A stretch of 59,964 nucleotides of DNA from positions 6,887,447 to 6,947,410 of the forward strand of contig JAESIW010000137.1 of NCBI GenBank assembly GCA_016802295.1, read 5' to 3'. Below the pieces are notes generated by a model. The model saw only the letters and a program-made list of their open reading frames with translations. It was not told the origin of the DNA and did no database searches. This document shows positions 22,025 through 34,100 of this stretch, one piece after another (positions within the stretch are counted from its first letter, which is position 1; every line of letters begins with the position of its first letter). The DNA comes from Brachionus rotundiformis (taxonomy: Eukaryota > Rotifera > Eurotatoria > Ploima > Brachionidae). Position numbers and translations under genes: made by a program.

Positions 22025-23082
22025 ATTTAAAAAAAATAAATAAAATATTTTAATTTTATCTTTTTTATTTATTTTGTTCTTTAAAAAATTTAATTTGAGT
22101 AATAATTTTAGATAATTGACAAGGTGATTTGATTTTTGGTAATTGATGGACAGATAAATATTTGAGATTTTGGAACCAGTCGCAATTAAAAAATTAACTA
22201 CTCGTGTTCACTACACTAAGAGTGAAATTCAAATCCGACTTATTTTTTTTAGAGTTAATTATACGGTTTCTATGTTGGAACAAATAGAACTAAATTAAGA
22301 TATTAAGACTCTTTTCCATATCAAAAAGTATTGAAAGAGTCTAAACAGAGGATAAGAGGTAAGAATATTGAATTTTTTGATAATTTTAAGGAAATTGAGT
22401 CATAACACCTATCTTGTTTAAGAAATGGGCGTTATTAGCTTTCCACGTCTTTATACGGAAACCGGCCCACATCACCTTAACCGACTTTTGACCAAAAATG
22501 TCCTCGAAGGTTTGAATATTGCCAATTATTTATTAACACATATCCTGATGTCAAATTTAGTGCTGATTAAAATGAGCAATAGATCATTTCTCTTTCATGT
22601 TCCGTTCATAAAAAATCTTTAAAAAACCGCCAAAAAATGATCACTTGATAAAATTCCTAAAAATTGCTGTTTTTTGCTTCTTTTTGTTCTAACTTTCTAT
22701 AGTAACATTGGATCCAAATAAAATTTAACAAGTGATAGATCACTAAATAAGCTTTAAATGTATATATTAAATTTGTGGGTTTCACTTTTTGTTTGACCAA
22801 TGAGTTTAAAATAAACCAAAATTTGGTAGTCCATTTTTAGAAATGTATTGACCAAAGTACTTAAAGTAAACAATATAAAAAGTATCCTTAATTGAAAGCT
22901 AAATAAATCTGGTTTCTAAAAATATAACTAACTGGTGATACTTTGGATTTTTGAAATAAAATTGACTAAATTATGCTTTAGTCTTATAATTTAGACCTTT
23001 AAAATACACTATTTTGTATAAATTATTTTAAAAAAAATTATCGATAAATATTTTTATTAATATTATCAAAAAATTTTATTTA
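22025..23082. other. Intergenic region, nothing firmly recognised
   Basis: A 65-codon open frame at 22425-22622 has somewhat higher GC than its surroundings but no recognisable family. It may be an old repeat. Confidence 0.35.
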
Positions 23083-24248
23083 TTAATGACAATAAAATCC
23101 TTTAGCTTCTTCAACCTTTCTGACCCTACTGGTAAAAGAATCAACGGCTCTTTTGATTTCTAAAGTAGGTATTTTACTTATTGCTCTCTTGATTTCTTCA
23201 ATAAATCTGTTACGATTCGAAAACTTATTGCAATTTATTCTGGTAACCACTGCTTTACAAAAATAAAAGTCGAATGGATTTAAGTCAGGTGAATTGGGTG
23301 GCCATTTGTCTTTTTTATAAATTCATAGAGATTATTCCCACAGTATCTCTGGCTGATTTTTGGGTGTGAGATGATGCACCATCTTGCTGAAAAAGCCACT
23401 TTGTCCATCAGAATAATTCCCTTGTCTCTTGGCAAATTGTAAAATTCTCCTCTGATAATATTTTGAATCGATTGTATCCCCTTTATATAAAATATTTTAG
23501 CCATATTTATTTTACTAAATTCAAACTATATGAAAATTAAAACGATCTCACCTTGTTCAACAAAATAGGCGCTTGTCGCTCCATTTTCAGTCAAACCGAT
23601 CCAAACCATTATTGACAGAGGGTACACCATAAAGTCCTTTGTTAAAAATTATATCAATTAATTTGATTAATTTTATAAAATTTTTGTCAGCCTCATCTCG
23701 AGAAATCGCCTAAACTCTTTGATTCTGTTTGTTTAATCCATCATCAACAGTAAATATCAACATCTGAAAACATAATTGGCAGATTTTTTAATTCAGTTGA
23801 ACGAGCTTTACGCCAATATTGAGCAAAATTGAGCCTTTTTTTAATATGTGACTCAGTCTTCTCTTTTTTTACAAGCCTATAAATTAAAAATTAAATTTTA
23901 TTTATAAAAATAAGATTTTTAAAAAATTACTTTGAGTTTTAATTCTTTACGAATAGTAACTACAGAACCGACCGAAATATTCAACTTTTTACTGACTTTT
24001 CGTGTTGTAAAATCTTTCAGGAGACGTTTTACTTTCTTTTTATTTGAAATTTGAAATGGTAACAGCAGAACGAGGTCTACCAGGTTTTTTTCGTATTATG
24101 AGTTTTTACCAGAAGCTTTGAATTCTTTTATCCATCTTGGAATTGTCCTTAAACTTGAGCGGCGGCCGATAATTTCAAAAATTTCGGATGTTGATTTTGC
24201 AGCTTGAAAGTTTTGGATAGAGAGTTCACGTAGGCATACTTTAGCCAT
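23083..24248 (-). pseudogene. Tc1/mariner-type transposase relic with a probable intron
   Basis: On the minus strand, from 24248: MAKVCLRELSIQNFQAAKS and RRSSLRTIPRWIKEFKASGK (paired-like helix-turn-helix), then in another frame KKPGRPRSAVT (linker). Then come KVSKKLNISVGSVVTIRKEL, a GT...AG gap at about 23878-23931 that fits a short intron, and FAQYWRKARSTELKNLPIMFSD (first catalytic Asp). After stops come GLTENGATSAYFVEQGE (about 23545-23600) and the C-terminal WPPNSPDLNPFDFYFCKAVV (third Asp) through to a stop at 23083. The last 80 codons are clean, the rest has several shifts and nonsense codons. It lies between the oxygenase and protease 2. Inverted ends not found by eye. Confidence 0.8.
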
Positions 24249-25478
24249 TATGGTTTTCAATAAAATATTGAAAAAACTTAATCTTTGAATACTTGAATCT
24301 ACAAGCCGATTTTTTTTAAAGTTTACTTTGAATTTAGCATTCAAAATCAAATTTAAGAATGAAATTCAAATGTTAAATTCAAATTAAGTTTTCAGCTAGG
24401 ACAAAATCAAAAGGCTGCTAAGAAGTAAATGATAACTGCTAAATTCTGAATGGATATGAATCCTATCAATATTTTTGAAATAAATAATTTTAAGATAAAC
24501 TCTACAAAAAGTGAGCTAATAGATTTAAAAATTTAAAAATCAATCTAATCAATTATTTGAGAAAATATTTTTATTAAAATTGTTTGAATTAGATTAAATA
24601 TTATTTCTTTTATATAAAGATAATCTCATTAATATATTTTGAATAGATCACTAACTTCAAGATGCCGCGGATGAACCTATTATGACTCTTTTTTTTTCCC
24701 CATAATTCTATGCAGATCTTTTATCAATAGCTTTTAAAAGATCTATACACATAATGTAAACTGATAAACCTATGCTGAGAGCTGTTGTGGTAAAATCGAA
24801 AAAATGATAGAAAAGAGAATTAAGACTTTTTTTACTTCTTTTCAATTAAATTGGAGATTTTGATAAGCGGTAATACATATTTTTTTTATTGAATTGGTAA
24901 GTTGGCAAAAAAATTTAATTAAATCCAAGCAAAAACAGAAGTGCCAAAATTGGAACATTACTTATTCAATAGTCAAGATGACTAAGTTTTTCTCTCGGAT
25001 ATCTCTCAAATTCAGAAAATTAGAAGAATATAATCAGGCTAATTTTGATTAGATAACCAAATAATAATAATTAATCCATTTTTTAAATATATTCTTATTA
25101 ATAAGTTTATCTTTTTCCTCTTTTCATTTTTTATTTGATCAATTTATTTGATAAATAATTATGCTCATGTGAGATAAATTAAAATTTCTACTAAATAACT
25201 TTTTAATAATTCTTTTTCAAATAATTATTTTTCATATTTAAAATTTTGCATTTCTAATCAGACTATATAACTAATCAATATATATGTGAGATGATTAGTT
25301 AACTAGTTTTAATTTATTGACATAGGTAAAACAGGTAAGCATCACCAATTAAAGCGTGCATGATTTTGAAATTTAATTAATTATATGGCAAACACAATCA
25401 GGTACCATCGGTACTATTTTTTCTAAAGGCAAATTTATCGACTGATTTTATAAACTCATAGAAAAGCTTATACAACAC
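24249..25478. other. AT-rich intergenic region with a possible RT scrap
   Basis: Around 24720-24790 on the minus strand one frame reads VYIMCIDLLKAIDKRSA, resembling the D-x-x-KAFD box of RTE-like reverse transcriptases. It is too short to be sure. The rest is AT-rich and without recognised features. Confidence 0.35.
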
Positions 25479-26405
25479 TTAAATATTTAAGAAAAAAACT
25501 TGGACAAACAATACAAAAAAAACTTTGGCTTTATCTACAAGAGTCAAGCTAAAGGCTTTATTATCTAGCATTTTTTGATTGATCCAGTCGATGTATTTTG
25601 GCACTTTGGTAAAATAACTGGAATAGTTGTTCAAACAATATTTATTTTCGTCCACAAAAACAAAACTAGTAATACCATACAGATACCATTTGGCTTCAGA
25701 CACATACATTAAAGGACCTCCCGAGTCCCCATAGCAGACATTTGATTTGTTGGCACTAGGATCATAGACACAATAGTGAAGATTGGGATCAATTGGACAA
25801 ATGGTCGTGTTATCCGACACTTTCATGGTTGTTTGATACAAAATTTTAGAACTTGGACCACTTGGACTTGTGTAGCCCCTTAAATTTTTATATTTTTAAA
25901 CATTTGTATAATAAGATTATTTTTTTTGTGTTAAATGAAATTTTATATAAATTACTCACCAACCAGCAGTGTAGACTTGCTGATTTATGATAGTGTTCTC
26001 ATCAGCAGAGTTGGGAAGACAAATGGTAGATATGGTGCTTGTTTCATTTATTTCTTGAGTTAATTTTACCAGAGCAATATCATTGTCATATGTGACAGAA
26101 CTATAGCCTTCATGGGAAAAAACTTCGGATACTTGGAATGTGATTGGGTTCGCTTCATTCAAGTTATTGGTGCCAGCGATGACATTAAAAGAACGCGAAG
26201 AGACACAGTGGGCTGCTGTGAGCACATATTGAGAAGCAATCAGTGACCCTGCGCAAAAATGACTACCTTGACTGGTTGACTGTAATGAGACCATCCATGG
26301 CCAAACAGAGGCTTCTTGACCATTTATTATCTTTAAAGATGTCGAACCACAAGCCTGACTTTGCTTCACACTCAAAATAAGAATCAATATGAGCACAGTT
26401 TTCAT
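25479..26405 (-). CDS. Trypsin-fold serine protease 2, predicted GPI-tethered
   Basis: Exons 25960-26405 and 25479-25878, with the same phase-2 intron within the Trp of TAGW|GYT as its paralogues; 281 residues. Signal peptide MKTVLILILILSV, activation site LK|IINGQEA, triad TAAHC, DNDIALVKL and GDSGGP. Position 189 is Asn and 226 is Ser, as in protease 1, but here position 216 is Val (TSFVFVD) where protease 1 has Gly, which should narrow the S1 entrance. The C-terminal tail (KVFFVLFVQVFFLNI) is hydrophobic and follows the catalytic domain almost directly, consistent with membrane tethering. Protease 3 lies about 0.5 kb upstream in the same orientation, indicating tandem duplication; protease 1 is separated from the pair by the oxygenase and the Tc1 relic. 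Confidence 0.92.
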
Positions 26406-26880
26406 TATTAATTATTTACTTTAATTACTTTAAAAAATGTATAAATTTTATCACTTAAATATTTATGCTTGAATAAACTGTGGTTAAAAAAATAAATATT
26501 TTTTTATATTTATTTTAAAATTATATAATAGCATTTTAAATTAGAACATTCCAAAAAAATGAACATTATTCTGAAATCATGATAGCTCAGGTTTTGTTTA
26601 TTATGTTTATATTTTGCTATAGAATCATTTTCAAATTAAGAGTAATTAAAGAAAAATTTAAACTTAGAGTATGAAAATGAATATTTAACTTGGATGTATT
26701 TTTTATTTGGCACTTTAACATTGGCAATTTGTTTTAATTGATCAATAGATACAAAATACATTTAGAATGCATTTATAATTCAGTTTAAACTGATTTTAAA
26801 AAAAAATATAGCCCTTTTATTATAAAATTTTTTTATTTCTAAAATTGAAAAAAATTATTGATAAAACTGGTTAAGATTGT
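26406..26880. other. Spacer between proteases 2 and 3
   Basis: AT-rich. AATAAA on the minus strand at 26816-26821 can serve protease 3. Otherwise it is the promoter region of protease 2. Confidence 0.5.
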
Positions 26881-27819
26881 TCAAAGGCAAATTAGTGCCA
26901 AAGTGGTTGCCAAAACAACAAGTGGTGAGCTTTGTGTAAAACTTGATTTGCTACTTGGTGTAACTTGACCAGAACTAATGCTAGAACTTGTCGAAGAGCT
27001 AGAATCCATATTAGCACTTATCCAATCGATGTATTTTGGCACTTTGGTAAAATAACTAGGTCTAGTGTTGATACAACTACTTGAACTGTCCACAGATCCA
27101 TAGCTAGTTAGTCCATACAGATACCAAATGCCGCTTGATTGATACATGAGTGGACCACCTGAGTCTCCAAAACAGACATTTGATTCTTGGCTAGATGAAT
27201 CTAAGGCGCAATAGTGAAGAGTAGTTGAAAATTGGCAAGTTGCGGAATCTTGGTATATTTTCAAAGTTGTTTGATATAAAATTGAAGAAACAGGTCCACT
27301 GGGAGTTGTGTAACCCCTTAAGTTAATAAGATTAATTTTCTTTTGAATGAAATATATCAATAATTACCATCCGGCAGTGTAGACTTGCTGATTTATGATG
27401 GTGTTTTCATCGGAAGAGCTCGGAAGGCAAATTGTTGATATTTTGCTTGTTTCAGTTATTGGCTGAGTTAGTTTTACCAAAGCAATATCATTTTGATAAG
27501 TGCTCGAATCGTAACTTTCATGTAAAGTTGTGCTTTCAACTTGGTATGTGGTTTTGCTCGAGTCAGTTAGGTCATTTGTTCCAGCCACAATATAGAATGA
27601 AGTTGATGAGGTCAAACAATGAGCTGCTGTGAGCACATATTGAGAACTGATCAATGATCCTCCGCAGAAGTGCTGGTTTGAACTGGATGAAGTAAGCGAT
27701 ACCGTCCATGGCCAAGTTGTTGCTGTTTGACCATTTATAATTTTAAGAGACACCGAGCCACAAGATAGCACAGACTTGGCAATCAATGCCAAGCTAATAA
27801 GATAGAAGAAAATTTTCAT
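26881..27819 (-). CDS. Trypsin-fold serine protease 3, predicted GPI-tethered
   Basis: Exons 27368-27819 and 26881-27316, phase-2 intron within the Trp of TAGW|GYT; 295 residues from the ATG at 27817-27819. Signal peptide MKIFFYLISLALIAKSVLS, activation site LK|IINGQTA, triad TAAHC, QNDIALVKL and GDSGGP. S1 pocket: Asn189, Gly216, Ser226. After the domain comes a Ser-rich linker of about 25 residues and a moderately hydrophobic end (PLVVLATTLALICL), a good GPI-signal pattern. It resembles protease 2 closely (ENTIINQQVYTAGW is identical in both) and protease 1 less closely. Confidence 0.92.
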
Positions 27820-28816
27820 GATTTTTTTAAACAAAATAAAATAAAGTATTGTGTTAATTTATCATTAAATATTTATTTGCTTCACTAGCTAAGATGGTTT
27901 TAAATTTGGTAAATGTTTATAATTTTTAGATAAAGAAATTGATTTTTTTTATTTAAAACAAAAACTAATTTAATTCAATGCAAATCGAATAATGTAATGA
28001 TATTTTATCACATTTGATGCGAAGAAAACAATTAGATTTAAATTACTGATAAAAAAAAACTTTGTACCAAGTTAAAAGGTAACTGGTCATAATAAACCAC
28101 CACTCTGTCACTTACTAATTAAGCATTTAATTCTGAAATTAAAAACATTTTATGGAATAAGCTAAAACTGGAATGCTTTTTTCGAAATCTGGTCACCCAG
28201 GTTTTAAACCATCTTTCAAATGTTAAATTGTAATTAATTGGAAGATAATGGTTCTTATTCCATAGTGGCATATTTTAAAAAATTTTAAACATTAGAGACT
28301 TTTTTAAGAAGAATTTTTCGGCACTATTTTTAGACTATAATTCATTTTGGAAGTCTGAGCTTTTTTTGGTAAAATCAATCAGTTACAAGAAGTTAAAAAA
28401 TATTTCTGTTATCTTTCTATATCAAAAAATTAAACTATTGTGATTTTAAATGGTTAAGTGGTAATTATTTTTCACATTCAATTGAATTTGTTTGTTCAAT
28501 GAGTAATCTAATTAGCAATATTTACCTATTGTCACGAGTTTATATTTTTAATTCGTATTATTCAAAAAATTAAAATAAAATTAAACCTTTTTTTTTTCAA
28601 ATAGTTCGTCAAATATATTATTTTTTGGGTACATAAAATAAAATATTAAATGAGCTTTAAAAATTGGCAGATTAACTTTTAAATTTAAAGTTATAAAAAA
28701 AAAATAGAATAAAATTATTTTGTTATTTTTAAACATATGATAAAGTCAAATAAAAAAATAAAATATTAAATTTAAGATACATAAAAAAAACACTGGTTTT
28801 GTAGAAAATTACTAAT
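27820..28816. other. AT-rich intergenic region
   Basis: No recognisable gene, RNA or repeat. Confidence 0.45.
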
Positions 28817-29224
28817 TTACCAAAGTTTAGTTCGCCTAAACTTGCTATTCATATAAAATTGGTTGGCGTACAGATCTGGAGAAATATTCTGTTTCACCAT
28901 GTTTAAACTCGGAAACGGATTGTAATTATTTTGAGTTTGGGTTTTACCTTCGCCAAGCGACAGAGCTGATTTCGTATTTACATTTGATCGATTATTGAGC
29001 GGATTCAGACTCGGAAAGGGGTCATATTTGTGCCTATTGGCAAAATTGGCCGTAATAAATGAATCGTATCTATTTTGTCTGAGTTCATTTTCACCTTGGT
29101 TTAAATTTAATAAGAGACAATTTTTGCTTTGAACCAATTTACTTTTAAGATAATTTTTATTCAGATTTTTCTCATCTGCTAAATTGGAGAACTTGTTTGT
29201 TGGAAATTTGCCATTTTGGCTCAT
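28817..29224 (-). CDS. Hypothetical protein with repeated DPF/NPF-type motifs
   Basis: Single open frame of 135 residues, ATG at 29222-29224. I do not recognise a family. It is Asn/Lys/Ser-rich with no signal peptide or membrane helix. Two similar blocks stand out: KYDPFPSLNPL and NYNPFPSLNMV. DPF and NPF tripeptides are known ligands of AP-2 appendage and EH domains in endocytosis, but two copies in a disordered protein are weak evidence. It could also be one exon of a larger gene. It lies between protease 3 and the retroelement relic at 29395. Confidence 0.35.
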   Translation of the reverse strand: MSQNGKFPTNKFSNLADEKNLNKNYLKSKLVQSKNCLLLNLNQGENELRQNRYDSFITANFANRHKYDPFPSLNPLNNRSNVNTKSALSLGEGKTQTQNNYNPFPSLNMVKQNISPDLYANQFYMNSKFRRTKLW

Positions 29225-29394
29225 TTGATTCGACCATGAATTATTTGAACTTTAAAAATTACACGTTTAAACAAATTATTAATTTAATTTATAAATTTTA
29301 TCTATTATTATTTTGACAAGAGAATATGAAAGAAAATCGGAGACTTATAGATCATGAAATTTGAAGATAAAATCAACCATCAATTTAAATGATA

Positions 29395-29990
29395 TTTATG
29401 AATTATTTTACCAAGTTCCAGATGTTGATGCCATAAGATCTATCTTAAATAATGGGCGTCAGAGAACATATTAGGTCGCTGAAAAAGAAAGATGGTCAAG
29501 TTGCCCTTGACCAAAAATTAACTGCTGAAATGTCATTGGCAGTTGGTGAGGTTCTTTCATCGAAACTAAAAAACTGTACAAAACCAATGTCTATCAATGG
29601 ATACTCGTATCATTATTGGAACTAAGCATCAGCATGATTTTTACCAAAATAAGTAACACTCGTAAATGTTTCCTTCATAGCCTACTGGATTTAAGCAAAG
29701 GTCCTCAGCGTATTTCCACATAGATATCTCCTTAGTACCTTACCTTTACATAAATGATCTCCCACAAAAAAATGAAGAAATGTTTCTGGATGGTATCTGT
29801 GAATGAACAGAGAAATGGCATATGACTATTCGAATATATACCATGCTCAACAAGTCTACCTGAATGTGTGATAAATCCAGGGCAACAGATAATTTCAAGG
29901 GTATCACAATCACGAGAAAAAAAGTGACCAAAGTGGTTTAAAAAAGACATTAGAAAAATTCAAGTTTAAAGACTATTAACAGTAAACAGT
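29395..29990 (+). pseudogene. Non-LTR retrotransposon relic
   Basis: On the plus strand about 29452-29560 reads MGVREHIRSLKKKDGQVALDQKL and AEMSLAVGEVLS, like the pre-RT region of jockey/CR1 elements (a ...GPLK..DG....D.. block). Near 29735-29765 it reads VPYLYINDLPQK, the LLFxxYINDLP box. Later text (EKWHMTIR) resembles the palm/thumb region. Frames are broken throughout, so it is an old relic. Confidence 0.55.
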
Positions 29991-30169
29991 ACAAGTCAGA
30001 TTTTTTTTTGGAAAAATATTAAAAATTTAATTTAATAAATTTTTTTTTAATTTTTTAAAACCTTTGCTATCACTCTCTTATCTTATTTGGTTGAATAAAT
30101 CCAATTATTGAGAGAGTTAAATAACATTCTGGACACAAAAATCGAGGATATTTGTGGAACAAAAGCTAA

Positions 30170-30987
30170 TTACTTGTTAGCAACTTGGTTGCGATTAATA
30201 TTCTTGTCCAAAGGGGGCAGTTCGTTTTTGAACGCATGGGCTGAGTGGAATTTTCGATTGGCATAACGATTGACCAAATTGGGCCTGTCAAAAAACCCAC
30301 CAAATACCACATAGCTGTTTGTTTGACTAATTGGATTTTTGAGGTCATAGTGCTTCTTGAGGAACCTCATGCTCTTTTCTGATGGAGAATCAATGGCCAA
30401 ATGCTGCACAGCTACCCCTTCCATTTCGAGCATTGTATCAAACAGCCTGAGTCCGTAGCCTTTGCGCTGTTGGTTGTCAAACACATAAAAGTCGAGCACA
30501 CACAGTGGCATTATTTCATGAGTCTGGCCCTGATGGTCATGGAGAAAGAGATTTTTCTCGCCAACTTTGAGCAAACCGACCAAGCTGCCTTTGCCACTTT
30601 GAAACCATTTAAAATAAATGGAATAAGTGACACAAATTTTGTCTTACTTATTTCCAGTCGGATCTTTCATCAAATAAATTCTGTGCTGGTCATTTAGACC
30701 AAGTTTACGATGACTGGTGATCACCTCTCGAAGGCCTTGGGACCGTGACGAAGCCTCGCCCATTCGGTCGATCACATGGGCCAATTTTTGCTTCATTTCT
30801 CTACAAAAATAAAGATCAATTTTACTTTTGAGTCAAATCTAACAATATTGGTTATTGCCAACCTGTTCAATTGGTAATAACTTGGATCATCGCTTCTCAG
30901 GTGTCTAGGATGAACAATTCTCAAGTCTGAATTGAACTTGGTAATTTCATGTGGCAAAAGCGGGTTTATATCGAATTCAAAATTCAT
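30170..30987 (-). CDS. ATAT1: Alpha-tubulin N-acetyltransferase (ATAT1/MEC-17)
   Basis: Three exons, 30863-30987, 30648-30800 and 30170-30596, GT-AG and in phase, 234 residues. The enzyme acetylates Lys40 of alpha-tubulin inside the microtubule lumen, using acetyl-CoA; it marks stable axonemal and neuronal microtubules. Start MNFEFDINPLLPHEIT matches the family's conserved N-terminus. The GNAT core follows: GLLKVGEKNLFL, PLCVLDFYVF, QQRKGYGLRLF (acetyl-CoA pyrophosphate loop), LAIDSPSEKS, FLKKHYDL, FVVFGGFF-like YVVFGGFF. Cys125 and Asp162 align with the catalytic Cys120 and Asp157 of human ATAT1. The tail is short (about 40 residues), with none of the long disordered extension of vertebrates. 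It is divergently transcribed from the HEATR4-like gene, with an X-box between. Confidence 0.93.
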
Positions 30988-31041
30988 TTTTCACAAGTTC
31001 TAAAACAAAAAGCATAAAATAAATTAATCTGAATTTTGTTG

Positions 31042-31055
31042 GTTGCCATGGTAAC
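31042..31055. promoter_or_regulatory. X-box (RFX-binding site) in a bidirectional promoter
   Basis: GTTGCCATGGTAAC fits the RFX consensus RYYNYYATRRNRAC at every position and is nearly palindromic. It lies 55 bp from the ATAT1 ATG and 68 bp from the HEATR4-like ATG, within the 135 bp that separate them. RFX factors drive cilium genes from X-boxes close to the start codon, usually within about 150 bp. One site could serve both genes. Confidence 0.85.
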
Positions 31056-31122
31056 CAGTTTTAATCAAATTTAAAGCGTCTTGGAACGGTAGGAAGAAAT
31101 CAAAAGCCCAAAATCTAAAGAA

Positions 31123-34100
31123 ATGAATGAACAAGGCCAGGTGCTGGTCGATCCGGCAGATTACCTGAAAATAACCAGCACAAAAAGGGCCATTTTCAAA
31201 GGAGCCAGCGACACTTATGAAAATGTAAAGTCAAAAGTTTACTACGATCCGTCGGTCAATACCGACACTGATCAGATTAAAATTGGCTCCGAGCTGCTCG
31301 ATTTTGTGGTAGATGGTATCAGCTTTGATGAACAAGTGGTCAAGTCCAAAGCGCCTTTTACGCTGCCGTATGACAAAAAACATGCCGAGCAAATATTCCA
31401 AGACAAATACCAAATTGGTGACAATTTGAGAATTGAGAAAAGCAAATACAAGATCAGAAATGAGCAGTCAATAAAACTAGTTGAGCAGATGCAGGCCAGA
31501 AAGTCTCAAACCCTAGCAATTACCACTGAACCAAGAGAGGAGCCAAAAGTCAAAAAAGTTAAATTCAAAAAGTTAAGCTACTTTGCCAAAGAAAAGAAGA
31601 TGTCTTTGTCTGAAAGTGATCTGAATGGACTGAATAAAGTGTCTGAGACAAACATGACCAAGTCAAGTGAGAATTTGGCAGGTTTTTTTTTGACCGAAAT
31701 GAGCGAAGAGGTCGCAGTGGCCAGACCTGGTATCCAAAGAGAACCAATAACTCTAATCGAAAATTACGACTGGGACGACTACTTGATCGAGTCGCTAAGC
31801 GAAAACACCGCTAGATGGATCATAATGAAGCAGGTGAGCGATCCGAAGCGGAAAAAAAAGCTCCTAGCTCTGGTCGACAACAAGTATGGACCATATACGC
31901 GGAATGCAGATGAAATTGAGATTGGTGACGAATATTTTATCGAATTGGAAAAGAAAAGAGTCCAGCAAGAAAAGCTAAGACTTGAACAAGAAAAGAATAA
32001 ATCTCAAGAGTAAGTTATGATAAAAATTAAATTAATAATCATCCTGGACTTAAAAAAAAACTTAACAATTATTATAAAATCAAAAAAATATTAACTTTAA
32101 CTTTAAAAAATATTTTTTGAATTACATTACACAACTAAAGCTAAAACTTAAATCAATACATCAAAATTTGTCACCTCATTAAACTAATTAAATACTGACT
32201 TGATTTTATAATTTAAGAAAATTTAATTAGATTAGCTGAATATTAAAAATTAAGCTTTGTAAGCTTTCTTTTCATAAAATAATTTTTTTTTAACAAAATG
32301 GTTTCGATACCAAGTATTCCAAATATAGATAAACCCCTAAACAATATATTTTTCACAACATAACATTTTTTTTCTTGATTTTCCAACAAGTTTTTAATTA
32401 ATACTTAAAAAATTGAGATGATAGATAATAAAAATGTTTTACATGCGCACAAATACCAAATTTAGTTGCCATAAATCTCTTATTAAATAAGTAAACTTTG
32501 CTATTACCATTATGGATTCAAAAATTGTACTTCCTATTTTTTGCTTAATAATTATAGTCACCAGCTTAATGATTAAATTTTGTTAATTAAATTTTCAAAA
32601 AGTTATCCTTTGCTCTTAGAATAACAAAATTTAATCTTGAATCTTTTTAATTGTTTTTTTTTGCAAAGAGATTGTTTGATCTAATTTTTAATTATATATA
32701 TATTCATATTACATAATATGTTTTATTATATTATACATTATATTATGTCATTGAGTGGTTGACTTATTTTCTTTTATTAATTATTTTGAATAGAAAAAAT
32801 AAATTCTTGCTAATTATTTACTAATCAAATATTACATAAATATTAAGTCCCTTGTTAAAATCTGCCATTTATATTATTAAATATTTGCCAAAAATAGATA
32901 AAAGCATCGTAATAATCAACTTAATAATCAATTATAATATTTTAAGACAAAGTCAAACCAGTCTGGCATTTGAACACGATGCGCCGACCCCGCTGTACCG
33001 GTTGCCACAGGGTTTGAAGCGCATCGAGCTGCAAAATTTGAAAAAACCGGACCCTAGCTTCAACAAAACAGCGGCTAGCATTGAAACACAGCCTAGCCGA
33101 GTTTATTCGCCAAAGAATTTTACCTCAAAAATGCACGAAAAAGACCTGTCTGACAATACTTTGCTTGAAACTGGCGATGCTTACACCAACGAGGTCATCG
33201 CCGGAAATTCCAAGCAAATTTTTAGTGAAGATAACAGTAAAATTTATCTAGAAAATGGAAAAACATTCACAAAAATACTCCAGTCAGTGTATCCAATGGA
33301 GTTTACGGCATGGCTCAATGGATTACCAATGGTCGAGACTGAAAAGCATAAAAAGCCGACCAAAGGCTTGAAAAAATGGAAAAAGTATCCTGAATTAATA
33401 GATAATGTGAGTATTGATTTCTTAATAAACTTATTTTGAATCATAATATATGTTTTTATATTTATATGAGGCTAAATTCTAGTATAAAGCGAACGAGTTT
33501 TATTTATTGATGCCTGATGGGAATTTGGCTTTAAACTCATTACTATCTTAACCCAAAACTCAGGCCTTAAGTTTATATTCAGACTCAAATGATTTATGTT
33601 GCCTTTAAAATAATTTATGATATATGAAACAATATTGGTCAGATAATTTTTAAAATAGCTTCTAAATATACAAAATTAAACTACTTGGTCAAGTTAAAAA
33701 ATTTATTCAATAAAATTTGCTAATTTCTTATATGATCTCAAATTAGATATTAAATTAATAAAAAATTTTAAAATTTAATTTTACTATTATTATTGTAAAA
33801 ATCTAGTTATTTAAAAAATAATTAAGAACAAAAAATTTTAAATAATCACGGTATTATTTGTTCATTTTATTAATTTTAATTGTCGTTTTAATTGATCATG
33901 CTAAGCTTATTATTAAGAAAAATTAAAATCTAATTAAAAATCATTTTTTCAAAGTATAAAATGAATAAACCAACTGATATAACTGAAATGGACAATTTTT
34001 GGCATCTACTGCCAAATGTGACACCGGACACTGACTTAAAAAAAGCTTTAAAGACAAATTTTACAGTGGCAAAGATTGTCCAAGGTAATTGTATAATCTT

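Noticed and set aside
22425..22622. 65-codon open frame
   Set aside because: No recognised family, no signal or domain, and no support from neighbours.
31231..31747. Minus-strand open frames under the first HEATR4-like exon
   Set aside because: Shadows of the real plus-strand exon, without any recognisable motif.
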